Assembly (NCBI GenBank): GCA_964364175.1
Contig: CAYILR010000068.1
Coordinates: 1-13,311 of the forward strand
Origin: CAYILR01 sp964364175
GTDB taxonomy: Bacteria > Bdellovibrionota > UBA1018
Reading direction: 5' to 3'
Length of the DNA stretch: 13,311 nucleotides
Program-made: the position numbers and the translations under genes
Part shown: piece after piece, positions 1-7,121 of the stretch
Numbering within the stretch: the stretch's first letter is position 1
How the letters are laid out: the number at the start of each line of letters is the position of its first letter
Notes under the pieces: generated by a model
Databases searched by the model: none
What the model was told of the DNA's origin: nothing
What the model saw: the letters and a program-made list of their open reading frames with translations, nothing else

Positions 1-1143
1 CCTGCCAGCGCACTGCTTGAAGTTTTGGATCCAGAACAAAATCATGGATTCCTCGACCATTATTTGGATGTTCCATTTGATCTTTCGAAAGTACTTTTTA
101 TTGCGACCGCCAATACAACTTCCTCAATTCCAGCTCCATTGCTCGACCGCATGGAAGTGATCGAACTTCCCGGTTACACATTAGAAGAAAAAGAAGACAT
201 CGCCACCCGCTACTTGATTCCCAAAGAGATGAAAGAAAACGGCCTCAAACCCAATCAGCTGAAGATTGAAAAGGCCGCTCTCCGACGCATGATGCGGGAT
301 TATGCCCGTGAACCTGGCTTGCGTGTCTTGCAGCAGCAACTGGGGCGAATTGCACGCAAGACTGCCGCGCAAATTGTCAAAGATTCTGAAAAATCGCTAC
401 CCGTTTGGGTTTATGAAGAAGAGTTGGAACAATGGCTGGGTCCAAAACGTTACTACAATGAACTGGCCGAACGAATCACTGCCCCCGGAGTCGTGGTTGG
501 GCTCGCTTGGACTGCAGCAGGCGGCGACATTTTATTCATCGAGGCCGCTGATTTGCCCGGCTCCGGAAACCTGAAGCTCACTGGCCAAATGGGCGAAGTC
601 ATGACCGAGAGTGCCGCGATCGCCTGGACATATGTGAAGAAGAAGGCGGGCAAGGAACTCAAGTTGGATGTAGATTTTTTCAAAAACCGCGACTTCCACT
701 TGCACATCCCAGCGGGAGCGATCCCAAAAGACGGCCCATCCGCCGGAGTCACGATGGCCACTGCGCTTTACTCTTTATTGAGCGGGCGCATTTCCAAGCA
801 GCGATTCGCCATGACCGGAGAATTATCGTTAATTGGAAAGGTCCTTCCAGTCGGCGGAATCAAAGAAAAACTTCTCGCTGCCCGTCGCGCCGGAATTACT
901 CAAGTGCTTCTCCCTAAGCTAAACGAAAAAGATCTCAAAGATGTTCCCCCTTATGCGCTCAAGGGAATAGAAATTCACTTAGTTTCTCACGTCGAAGAAG
1001 TGTTTCAGTTGGTTCTGGAACACAAACCCACGAGCTTGCCGAAACCAAAAATCAGCAAATCTCGAGTGAAAAAAGCGACTGTGATTCGAACGCGGGCGAA
1101 AAAACGTCTAGCACCTACTAAGAACTTAAGAAATTACATCTGA
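1..1143 (+). CDS. lon: ATP-dependent protease Lon, C-terminal part (5' end outside window)
   Basis: Lon is a cytoplasmic AAA+ serine protease that degrades misfolded and regulatory proteins, including many antitoxins. The frame is open to base 1, so the visible 380 residues are the C-terminal half and the TTG at 25 is not a start. Visible in order, numbered from base 1: the end of the AAA+ module starting with ALLEVLDPEQ, sensor-1 Asn 38 in ATANT, the arginine finger Arg 50 in LLDRME, the sensor-2 region REPGLR (Arg 108), then the Lon protease domain. The catalytic dyad is intact: Ser 247 in PKDGPSAG and Lys 288 in GGIKEKLLAA, 41 residues apart. After the conserved end (about residue 341) comes a tail of about 39 residues with 14 Lys/Arg and no acidic residue. 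The last codons and the TGA lie inside the left copy of a 22-bp direct repeat. No terminator is visible downstream. Confidence 0.98.
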   Translation, partial: PASALLEVLDPEQNHGFLDHYLDVPFDLSKVLFIATANTTSSIPAPLLDRMEVIELPGYTLEEKEDIATRYLIPKEMKENGLKPNQLKIEKAALRRMMRDYAREPGLRVLQQQLGRIARKTAAQIVKDSEKSLPVWVYEEELEQWLGPKRYYNELAERITAPGVVVGLAWTAAGGDILFIEAADLPGSGNLKLTGQMGEVMTESAAIAWTYVKKKAGKELKLDVDFFKNRDFHLHIPAGAIPKDGPSAGVTMATALYSLLSGRISKQRFAMTGELSLIGKVLPVGGIKEKLLAARRAGITQVLLPKLNEKDLKDVPPYALKGIEIHLVSHVEEVFQLVLEHKPTSLPKPKISKSRVKKATVIRTRAKKRLAPTKNLRNYI

Positions 1144-1147
1144 ATTT
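1126..1147. repeat. 22-bp direct repeat, left copy, att-like, overlapping the 3' end of lon
   Basis: Twenty-two bases identical to 4707-4728, with mismatches immediately on both sides (1125 C against 4706 T; 1148 T against 4729 G). The copy contains the last codons and TGA of lon. Inside is a small dyad: AAATT at 1131-1135 and AATTT at 1143-1147, separated by seven bases (ACATCTG). A repeat this long is not expected by chance in a 13 kb window. Confidence 0.85.
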
Positions 1148-1168
1148 TCAAGTTACGGTGGAAGTCTA

Positions 1169-1196
1169 TTGATTTCGGCCCCAAGAATCGTATTAA
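1169..1196 (+). promoter_or_regulatory. Possible promoter of the toxin-antitoxin cassette
   Basis: TTGATT at 1169-1174 and TATTAA at 1191-1196 are 16 bases apart, resembling a sigma70-type promoter (-10 matches 4 of 6). It lies just inside the left end of the inserted block and upstream of the antitoxin ribosome binding sites, so the cassette could be transcribed independently of lon. Moderate to weak evidence. Confidence 0.35.
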
Positions 1197-1272
1197 TGAT
1201 TGGGATAAAAATGCCGAAGAGGAGGATGAAACGTTGGAAACCGAAAAAGTCTTCAATCGGGAGAAACAACCT

Positions 1273-1428
1273 ATGAACGATCAGAAAAATAATAAAAAAT
1301 CTTCCTCAGGGCCTGTAAAATCCGTCTCTGATGATCTTTCAGACCCTGACGCTCTTTACCTAGCCTCTTCCGAGGCCCTTGCCGATTGGAACCGTCCCGA
1401 AGAAGATGAGGCATGGAAAGACCTTTAG
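1273..1428 (+). CDS. Short antitoxin of a PemK/MazF-type toxin-antitoxin pair
   Basis: A 51-residue acidic, hydrophilic protein ending in LADWNRPEEDEAWKDL. This kind of C-terminus is familiar from small antitoxins encoded just upstream of PemK/MazF-family toxins and probably folds over the toxin. The N-terminal part is Lys/Asn/Ser-rich and no DNA-binding domain is visible, so autoregulation by this protein alone is uncertain. The ATG at 1273 is chosen because GGGAG lies nine bases upstream. An alternative TTG at 1234 has a better-spaced GGAGG (1221-1225, eight bases) and would give 64 residues. The frame is open right back to the lon stop codon. The 3' end overlaps the toxin start by 16 bases, so the two are translationally coupled. 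As a labile antitoxin it could be a Lon substrate (inference). Confidence 0.72.
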   Translation: MNDQKNNKKSSSGPVKSVSDDLSDPDALYLASSEALADWNRPEEDEAWKDL

Positions 1429-1799
1429 TCGGGACAGTCGTCGTTGTCGAATTCCCTTACTCTGGATACTCGGGCGCAAAAAAACGACCGGCACTCTGCA
1501 TTGGACATTCGGGTGCAACAGACGTGATCCTTTGCCAAATCACTTCGCAGGACTATCACCGGGAAAAGTCTATCGTCTTAATTGAGAAAGATGATTTTGA
1601 AAACGGAGGTCTTCCACTAGACAGAAGCTACATCCGACCTGACAAAATTTTTACATTTGAAACAAATAAGATATTAAGAACCATCGGAAAAATCAGCCCA
1701 AACGCTCTTGGAAGAGTAGGAATAAAGTTGAATTCGATATTTCAGGAAGTCTTAAACATGCCTCAAGTTCTCCTCCGCGAGGTCGAAAAAGGAACATGA
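1413..1799 (+). CDS. PemK/MazF-family toxin, probable mRNA endoribonuclease
   Basis: A 128-residue protein with the PemK/MazF barrel pattern. A first strand GTVVVVEFPY is followed by a loop, then KKRPALCIG (residues 23-31, carrying the usual Arg-Pro-Ala of the family), DVILCQITSQDY with the conserved Thr region of the active site, a DFENGGLPLDRSYIRPDKIFT segment around residues 61-81, and a C-terminal helix with the typical IGKIS. Family members cut mRNA, often at ribosomes, and are neutralised by a small partner. Here that partner is the 51-residue protein directly upstream, whose stop lies 16 bases inside this gene. The start at 1413 is the only reasonable one in frame. The 3' end overlaps the next start by ATGA (1796-1799), tying the secreted-protein genes downstream to the toxin gene. 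The protein is full length for the family and appears intact. Confidence 0.85.
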   Translation: MERPLVGTVVVVEFPYSGYSGAKKRPALCIGHSGATDVILCQITSQDYHREKSIVLIEKDDFENGGLPLDRSYIRPDKIFTFETNKILRTIGKISPNALGRVGIKLNSIFQEVLNMPQVLLREVEKGT

Positions 1800-2366
1800 A
1801 CCCGTGCCTTATACGGCTCCCTGTGATTCTGACGCTTGCGCTGACCGCGATTTTTCCGACACCGCTGCAGAGCCGGGTTTCCACGCCCCCCCCCGTCAAA
1901 ATTCCAACGGCTTCAACTTTCTGAGCACCTGACTCTCTCCTGGCCGCAAAACCTCGGCTTGGACCTGATGTTTTTCCCTGCGCAAGGTGCTTTCCTCCTC
2001 ACCGATCGTAAAAAAACCGAGGCCCCTCGCCAAGTTTTGATTCAACGAAAAAATCCCAATCTCCTGGCCAACGCCTACTCCGTCCAATTGCTTTGGAAAG
2101 AGAACATCGAAAACGCCAAACTACTCAACACCAAAACCCAGTGGAAAGACCTGGGCTGCAAGCGAACCGAACGGATGCTCTTTACCTGCCTGCGCGTCTC
2201 GAACGAAGCACGCAAAGCCGAAGTCCTGGTGTGGCACAGCTCCACTGACTTGGTTACGTTGCAAGTTTCGCTTCCCGGATCTCAGCAGTCCGAGCCTCTT
2301 GAGCCATGGATCAGGCGTCAACTGAAGTTTAAATCAAAGGATCGGGACTATGCCATTCGCCGCTAA
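1796..2366 (+). CDS. Secreted protein of unknown function, out of frame at a C9 tract (frameshifted or phase-variable)
   Basis: The ATG at 1796 overlaps the toxin stop (ATGA) and opens a typical signal peptide: Arg near the N-terminus, then a hydrophobic run around PVILTLALTAIF. This frame stops at 1922-1924 after 42 codons. A second frame, open from 1845 to the TAA at 2364-2366, carries the mature-looking part but has no ATG or GTG start; its first usable codon is a TTG at 1959 that would cut into it. The two frames meet at nine C (1886-1894). With eight C they join into one 189-residue protein. The mature part has a Trp/Leu-rich start, a central YSVQLLWKENIENAK segment and two Cys about 12 apart (in LGCKR and FTCLR). 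No family recognised. The 3' end overlaps the next gene by 17 bases. Three explanations remain open: pseudogene, phase-variable gene or sequencing error. Confidence 0.7.
1886..1894. repeat. Run of nine C at the signal-peptide/mature-protein junction
   Basis: A nine-base homopolymer lies where the signal-peptide frame (starting 1796) and the mature-protein frame (ending 2366) fail to connect. Loss of one C joins them. Homopolymers of this length are prone to slipped-strand changes and also to sequencing miscalls. Confidence 0.9.
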
Positions 2367-4695
2367 GCCCCGATGGACTGATATTTTTATATCGGCGATA
2401 TTTATTATTAGGGCGCCACACGTACAGGCCACCGAGAGCTACGACCCCAGCGGCGACATGATGGCCGCGTTTGGATCTCAGTGCAGCGCGAATGGCCCAC
2501 TTTCCAACCAAGCCTTGGGTCAAAGCAATGCTCTGGGCAGCATTATCACGTCGATTCAGCGCGATCCGAAATGCGGTGGCGTCGGCGATGCTCTGAGAAA
2601 CATGCAGCTGAGCTTTGATGCCACCCAAGAAAAAGATGTTACTGCTGTTTCTCGCGAACAGATCATGAACGAGATTCATAGTGTCGAGACAGCCCTTCAT
2701 GACGAGCTGACCAAGCCTACTCTCCCGGCTTCATCCTCCACTTCAACTTCAGAAAGTACCCTCACCTCGGTCGACCCGATCACTGGAGAAACAGTCACCA
2801 CCACCACATCCTCCTCCAACGGCACATCCGCATCGAGTTACCAAGAGGGATACCGAGATCCTCAGTACGTCACTGCTCTCCAAACGCAGCTGATCTCCCT
2901 CAAGCAAAAAATGCTCTCCTCCCAATACCATCCGGACACAGCTCGAAAGACTATGCGTCTGAATGCGGCTAAGAATTTTTATAAATATTCGAATGATGTC
3001 TTCGATCAGCTTTCCAACTCCTTGGAGTGCAACACCTCCAATCCCAACTTAGCCGCTCAGATCGGAGCTCAGGTACTTGCACTTTCTTCTAGCCTGGTCC
3101 CGGGGGCTGCGGGTTCGTTGATGTTAGCCACGGGATCGTTCACCAGCAATCTACTGGCATTCGTGCGCAATCGCAAAATCAATGCCCAAGCTCAAAAATT
3201 GATTGCGATCAAAACGAGCGAAGCCGCAGGCTGCGCCCTTGAGGCCATGTCAAATACCTGGTGCCAAGCGCGCGATGCGCAGACACTGCTTAAATACAAC
3301 GCGCAAAACCGGGCGTCTTGCAGCCCGAGCTGGGAAGGCGTGGGCCTGGTGGGTCGGGATTTGCCGTCGTATCTGCAATGGGTTTCGCGGATCAATTCTG
3401 GAGCTGAGGCGAATAATTCGGCGATGGCTAGTCTCAAAAAGCAAGCCGACGCTTTAGAACTGGTGTTAAAAAACTATGCAACCGACATGAGTGCACTCAT
3501 CAACGAAACTGCAGTCAAAGTCAGTGAACCGGGCAGTAATCAAGAAGGACTGATCCTCAACCTCCTTGATCGGATAAATGATGCGACTGTACCAGTCGTT
3601 CAGAGACAAATCTATGATTCCACCACTCAAGGACAGCTAACTATCATCGGCCCTTTGGTGTTATCATTTCCAGTAGATCAACGTTGCGGCCCAATGGTCT
3701 ATTTCTTTTCTACAGAAGATCCACCTCCTCCGCCCATAAACCGAAAGTGTGACAGGGGCGCAAACACGAATGAGACTTGCTTAGTCTGTATCAATCGCGT
3801 CTATCCCCAATACCGAACCCCCACACTCCCACAAATAAAAAAACGCCTGGCCCTGCTAAAAACCGAGGGCGAAGACTACGTCAATCGCGAAAAACGCCGC
3901 GTCCAGGAAAGCGATCCTCTACTGGCGCTGAACAAAGTTGACGAAGACCCCGTTAACCGCCGCTCCGCCCGCCAATATCTAGAAGGCGTGGTGTCGTACA
4001 CGACGTACCTTCTAGACGAAAGCAAAGCAGGCGGCGGAATCGCCAAAGACCGTTTGGGAGAACTTATCCAGGACGCCAAGAGCAAAGGCACCCGCGCGCT
4101 GGATATCATCAACAACAAAGGAATATCGCCCGACGAAGCCGAACAAAACCTCACGAAAATCCTGGCACCCAATCAAAACATCTACCAACTGCCGGACCAA
4201 ATCCAATTCATCGTAAAAAAAGATGTAGACCGCCGTGTGGCCGAATCGGGCAACGAAAACCTGGCCATGATCATGCAGCTTTCTTCGTCAGATAGCGTCT
4301 CGGAACTACTCAGGGGCTATTTTGGCGCTCAAGAAACCCGCACACAGGCTTCTCTTGCCAAATCGTATACCCAACATAACATGGATGCGGTGAGCGAGAT
4401 TTTTGGAGAGTCCTTCGAAACGCGCCTCAAAAATCTCTCTGAAATGACCGACGACGATTCCAAGGAACTGCTCGGCCTCACTTGCGTGCGCCTGACGCTA
4501 ATCCCGTCACTAGCAAAGTTTTCGAAAGCCACCGACCTCGAGGACTACTGCAAAAACGCGACCTACCCATTTCTGTACAGAGGCGAACCCCTCAACTTTG
4601 CCAAGCTTGCTAAAATGCCATTCGACCAACGCGTCTGCGCGCTCTACGATTTTCGCCGAAAAAGCCGGATCGTAGAGCAATCCCAATCCAAATAA
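2350..4695 (+). CDS. Large secreted (periplasmic or extracellular) protein of unknown function, 781 aa
   Basis: Not a recognised family. The N-terminus is a signal peptide: basic residues, a hydrophobic stretch DIFISAIFII (residues 11-20), then a likely cleavage after VQA (residues 25-27). A Ser/Thr-rich low-complexity linker spans about 126-164 and looks unstructured. Residues 236-273 are weakly hydrophobic and Gly/Ala/Ser-rich, either a buried helical hairpin or membrane-contacting. A Pro run (PPPPP, 458-462) is followed by a CxxC at 477-480. There are 13 cysteines (45, 75, 227, 295, 305, 324, 446, 467, 477, 480, 712, 734, 763), many in close pairs, which suggests disulfides outside the cytoplasm. 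Residues 490-700 are mostly charged and helical. No lipobox and no clear catalytic motif. It overlaps the preceding secreted-protein gene by 17 bases and is the last gene before the right repeat copy, so it is the main cargo of the inserted block. Convergent with the aminotransferase gene; no terminator between them. Confidence 0.88.
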   Translation: MPFAAKPRWTDIFISAIFIIRAPHVQATESYDPSGDMMAAFGSQCSANGPLSNQALGQSNALGSIITSIQRDPKCGGVGDALRNMQLSFDATQEKDVTAVSREQIMNEIHSVETALHDELTKPTLPASSSTSTSESTLTSVDPITGETVTTTTSSSNGTSASSYQEGYRDPQYVTALQTQLISLKQKMLSSQYHPDTARKTMRLNAAKNFYKYSNDVFDQLSNSLECNTSNPNLAAQIGAQVLALSSSLVPGAAGSLMLATGSFTSNLLAFVRNRKINAQAQKLIAIKTSEAAGCALEAMSNTWCQARDAQTLLKYNAQNRASCSPSWEGVGLVGRDLPSYLQWVSRINSGAEANNSAMASLKKQADALELVLKNYATDMSALINETAVKVSEPGSNQEGLILNLLDRINDATVPVVQRQIYDSTTQGQLTIIGPLVLSFPVDQRCGPMVYFFSTEDPPPPPINRKCDRGANTNETCLVCINRVYPQYRTPTLPQIKKRLALLKTEGEDYVNREKRRVQESDPLLALNKVDEDPVNRRSARQYLEGVVSYTTYLLDESKAGGGIAKDRLGELIQDAKSKGTRALDIINNKGISPDEAEQNLTKILAPNQNIYQLPDQIQFIVKKDVDRRVAESGNENLAMIMQLSSSDSVSELLRGYFGAQETRTQASLAKSYTQHNMDAVSEIFGESFETRLKNLSEMTDDDSKELLGLTCVRLTLIPSLAKFSKATDLEDYCKNATYPFLYRGEPLNFAKLAKMPFDQRVCALYDFRRKSRIVEQSQSK

Positions 4696-4706
4696 ACTCA
4701 ATGCAT

Positions 4707-4728
4707 TTAAGAAATTACATCTGAATTT
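4707..4728. repeat. 22-bp direct repeat, right copy, att-like, overlapping the 3' end of the aminotransferase gene
   Basis: Identical to 1126-1147 and in the same orientation. It contains the stop codon (4715-4717 on the minus strand) and last codons of the aminotransferase gene. The same AAATT / seven bases / AATTT dyad lies at 4712-4728. The distance between copies is 3581 bp. If the block were excised between the copies, lon and the aminotransferase gene would both stay intact and would overlap by 10 bp at their 3' ends. Confidence 0.85.
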
Positions 4729-5977
4729 GAAGCCGTTGAAGTTGAGATTCGAATCGGCTCTGGAATTCTGGGTTCAGCACATCAGTGCAAACCGCGTATC
4801 GAATCAACGGTTCATCCGACATAAAATGCACACCCACTATCCCTGTTTCCGAAATCACGGTGCGATTGAAAAGCTCGTGAATCGGTGTGCCTGTCTCTTT
4901 TGATTTTTTGGCCAGATCGATTCCAAAAACACTGCGCGGCGTTTTCCAGAGTGTGAAAAATCCAGCGTCGGTTTCGCACGCAGGCTGGAATCCGGCTTTT
5001 TTCAACTGCGGAACTAGATACCTCAGTCGATCATCGTACATCTGACGGAGATCCCCCAAAATTTTTCGAGCCAGCTTCACGTCCTGAAAAAGCTGCCCGT
5101 AAGCAGCCATGACCGACGGCACTGGACCAGAATCAGTGTTGCCTTTGATCAGCGTGAAGTCCTCGATAAACTCCTTCGATCCAATCATGCATCCCAAACG
5201 CGCTCCTGGATCATTGAAAGACTTGCTGACCGAATACATCTCCGCCCATTCGAGTTCCGGGTAGTCCTTGGCCACAGACGCGAGCGATGTGTGCTTCGCG
5301 GGGTCTGCCAATCCCACATATGCAGCATCGTTCACCAAGCGTGAGCCTCGCTCGATACAAAACTCGATGAGCTTCTTCCACTCTTCCTTCGAAGCGCCTG
5401 TCGCAGCAGGATTGCCAGGTCGAATCACGAAAACCAAATCCGGCCGGTCGACCTGAGCTTCGGTCAGCGCCGCCTTCAATCGATCCAGATTCAACCGCAT
5501 ATTGTCTTGGGACGACAGTGGCCAAACCACTCGCTTGGTACCCAGATAACTGGTCGACCAAGTCCCAATCACATCATAGGCGGGTGCATTCGAAACCACC
5601 GTGAATTTCTCTCGCCGCGTCCGATCCGGCAGATGCATCCCACAAGCCAACGGCATCAGAGCAGTCGCTGTCTTGATCCCAGCAATGGGGACCGCTTTGA
5701 GATGAGGGTGTTCCTCCAATTTCAAGCCAGTGTGAACCTCGATCATCCCTTCACAAAATCGATTGAGGTTTTTATCTTCAGCGTAAGTGTGAAAATCATA
5801 GCCTGGATCTTTGGCAAATCGTGCCTTCACTTCCAGGATTTGGGACGCGGGAATCCCGTCTGGATTTCCCAGTGACAAATTGAGGGGTTTTTGCCCTGTT
5901 CTTTGTGTGTACTCGTCCATCAAAACATAAATCAGCTGAAATAGATTGATGCCTGTAGCGGGAATTCTTCTAGTCAT
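4715..5977 (-). CDS. Class I/II pyridoxal-phosphate-dependent aminotransferase, substrate unknown
   Basis: A cytoplasmic fold-type I aminotransferase of 420 residues, full length for the family. Visible features: an N-terminal NLSLGNPDGIPAS (33-45, substrate-binding loop), a Gly/Thr region around 100-106 for phosphate contact, GNPAATG (188-194, the NPTG-like motif), NDAAY with Asp 217 for the pyridine nitrogen, the Schiff-base Lys 252 in SVSKSFNDPGARLG with the phosphate-binding Arg 260, and Arg 393 near the C-terminus for the substrate carboxylate. The reaction is amino-group transfer between an amino acid and a 2-oxo acid; the substrate cannot be read from the sequence. The NDAAY motif resembles that of LL-diaminopimelate aminotransferases, but the rest does not let me assign it. 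Its ATG overlaps the stop of the upstream membrane hydroxylase gene by four bases (ATGA), so it is translationally coupled in the rpoZ operon. The 3' end lies in the right 22-bp repeat. Confidence 0.9.
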   Translation of the reverse strand: MTRRIPATGINLFQLIYVLMDEYTQRTGQKPLNLSLGNPDGIPASQILEVKARFAKDPGYDFHTYAEDKNLNRFCEGMIEVHTGLKLEEHPHLKAVPIAGIKTATALMPLACGMHLPDRTRREKFTVVSNAPAYDVIGTWSTSYLGTKRVVWPLSSQDNMRLNLDRLKAALTEAQVDRPDLVFVIRPGNPAATGASKEEWKKLIEFCIERGSRLVNDAAYVGLADPAKHTSLASVAKDYPELEWAEMYSVSKSFNDPGARLGCMIGSKEFIEDFTLIKGNTDSGPVPSVMAAYGQLFQDVKLARKILGDLRQMYDDRLRYLVPQLKKAGFQPACETDAGFFTLWKTPRSVFGIDLAKKSKETGTPIHELFNRTVISETGIVGVHFMSDEPLIRYAVCTDVLNPEFQSRFESQLQRLQIQM

Positions 5978-7098
5978 AACAAGTAAATTACCCCAGCCAC
6001 AACGACTGCTGCTCCCATGCGAAGCCCCTCACTGAACCAGCAGAGTTTGCCCCGGTTTTCCATCACCCATCCCAGACTCGCGAGCGAGAATAAAATCCAA
6101 ACCGAACCCACCGCCTTTTGGGCAAAAGACCAAGTCAGCATTTGTCCGGACAGCATCAGAGTAAAAACCATGACCAAAACGAACTGAAACAGAACGTACC
6201 ACTTCGTGGATGAAGAAAGAGCTGTATCAAATTTTTGATAACTCCCCACACTCACCTCGGGAATCGTGGGATGAGGCTGAGCAGGAGTCCAACCCGGGCC
6301 TTTCCACCAGATTTTAAGTCGATCTTGCCACCTGGGGAAAGTCTTCAACAACCGTGCAGCCCCCACCCAAACTTCCAGATTTGCCCAAACGGGATTCCAA
6401 CTGTTGAGCGGTTTGACGACTCCGTAGACAGGCTCAACAGTTTCTGGAGTGAATGTCCCAAAAAGCCGATCCCAGATGATGAAAACCCCCGCATAATTCT
6501 TGTCGATGTACTGGGGATTCTTACCATGGTGAACGCGATGGTGGGACGGGCTGTTCATGATCCACTCGAGTGGTCCCAGAGTTTTTATATATCGAGTGTG
6601 AATCCAAAACTGATAGATCAAATTGATTTGCCAGCTGATGCTGAAGATCACTGGATCTGTCCCCAGCACAGCCATAATTAAAAAAAATGGAAAAGTGAAA
6701 ATCGGCTGGAGCCCACCCTGCCGAAGCGCAACGGTGAGGTTGTATTCTTCACTCTGATGATGACCCGCGTGCGATCCCCAAATCAGGCTGACTTCGTGGC
6801 TGAACCGGTGGAACCAGTAGTAAACAAAATCAATCCCGATGAACCCAATCACCCAAGCCCAAGGAGAATCCGGAGTCTGGCGAAAAATCCCGTAGTTCTC
6901 CTGAACCCAGACATAAATCAGGAATTGAGGAAGCAGGAGAAAAACATCCACCACACGCTGGATCAAACCCATGCTCAGATCATTGATGGAGTCGTTGAAG
7001 CGGTAAAAGCCATTGCGCTTTTTCCAACTTGCGAAGACCTCAAGGCCAATTGCCAGCAAGAAAAACGGGACCGCAAACTGGATGTAGTCTTTGGGCAC
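5974..7098 (-). CDS. Membrane fatty acid hydroxylase/sterol desaturase superfamily protein, alkylglycerol-monooxygenase-like
   Basis: An integral membrane di-iron oxygenase of 374 residues. Hydrophobic segments occur near 8-22, 48-66, 81-96, 132-163 and, in the C-terminal third, 300-320, 330-346 and 360-374. The histidine boxes of the superfamily are complete: HRFSHE (His 97, His 101), HAGHH (110, 113, 114), His 167, and SHHRVHH (186, 187, 190, 191). The flanking sequence (SEEYNLTVALRQ; then PSHHRVHHGKN followed by IDKNYAGVFIIWDRLFGT) is close to animal alkylglycerol monooxygenase (AGMO/TMEM195), which cleaves ether lipids with tetrahydrobiopterin. That similarity is recalled, not computed, and the bacterial substrate is inferred to be a lipid. 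The start is GTG at 7098 with GAGG eight bases upstream. It sits 23 bases after rpoZ and overlaps the aminotransferase start by four bases. Confidence 0.92.
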   Translation of the reverse strand: MPKDYIQFAVPFFLLAIGLEVFASWKKRNGFYRFNDSINDLSMGLIQRVVDVFLLLPQFLIYVWVQENYGIFRQTPDSPWAWVIGFIGIDFVYYWFHRFSHEVSLIWGSHAGHHQSEEYNLTVALRQGGLQPIFTFPFFLIMAVLGTDPVIFSISWQINLIYQFWIHTRYIKTLGPLEWIMNSPSHHRVHHGKNPQYIDKNYAGVFIIWDRLFGTFTPETVEPVYGVVKPLNSWNPVWANLEVWVGAARLLKTFPRWQDRLKIWWKGPGWTPAQPHPTIPEVSVGSYQKFDTALSSSTKWYVLFQFVLVMVFTLMLSGQMLTWSFAQKAVGSVWILFSLASLGWVMENRGKLCWFSEGLRMGAAVVVAGVIYLL

Positions 7099-7121
7099 AG
7101 CTCAGCCCTCAAATCAGTGAA

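Noticed and set aside
453..761. Minus-strand open frame inside lon
   Set aside because: It is antisense to the Lon protease domain with its intact catalytic Ser region; no ribosome binding site or family pattern.
1186..1200. Imperfect palindrome around AATC...GATT as operator of the toxin-antitoxin operon
   Set aside because: The arms are only four bases with an asymmetric centre and an AT-rich context, too weak to call.
1896..2087. Minus-strand open frame opposite the frameshifted secreted-protein gene
   Set aside because: The plus-strand frame is the better candidate, with signal peptide, coupling and overlaps on both sides; the antisense product has no recognisable features.
1126..4728. 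Reading the block as an insertion sequence or transposon with a target-site duplication
   Set aside because: Twenty-two bases is longer than the usual target duplications, no transposase is encoded, and the inner ends show no terminal inverted repeats.
4715..5977. Naming the aminotransferase as LL-diaminopimelate aminotransferase because of its NDAAY motif
   Set aside because: The motif alone is not specific, the surrounding sequence does not clearly match that enzyme, and no lysine-pathway genes are nearby.
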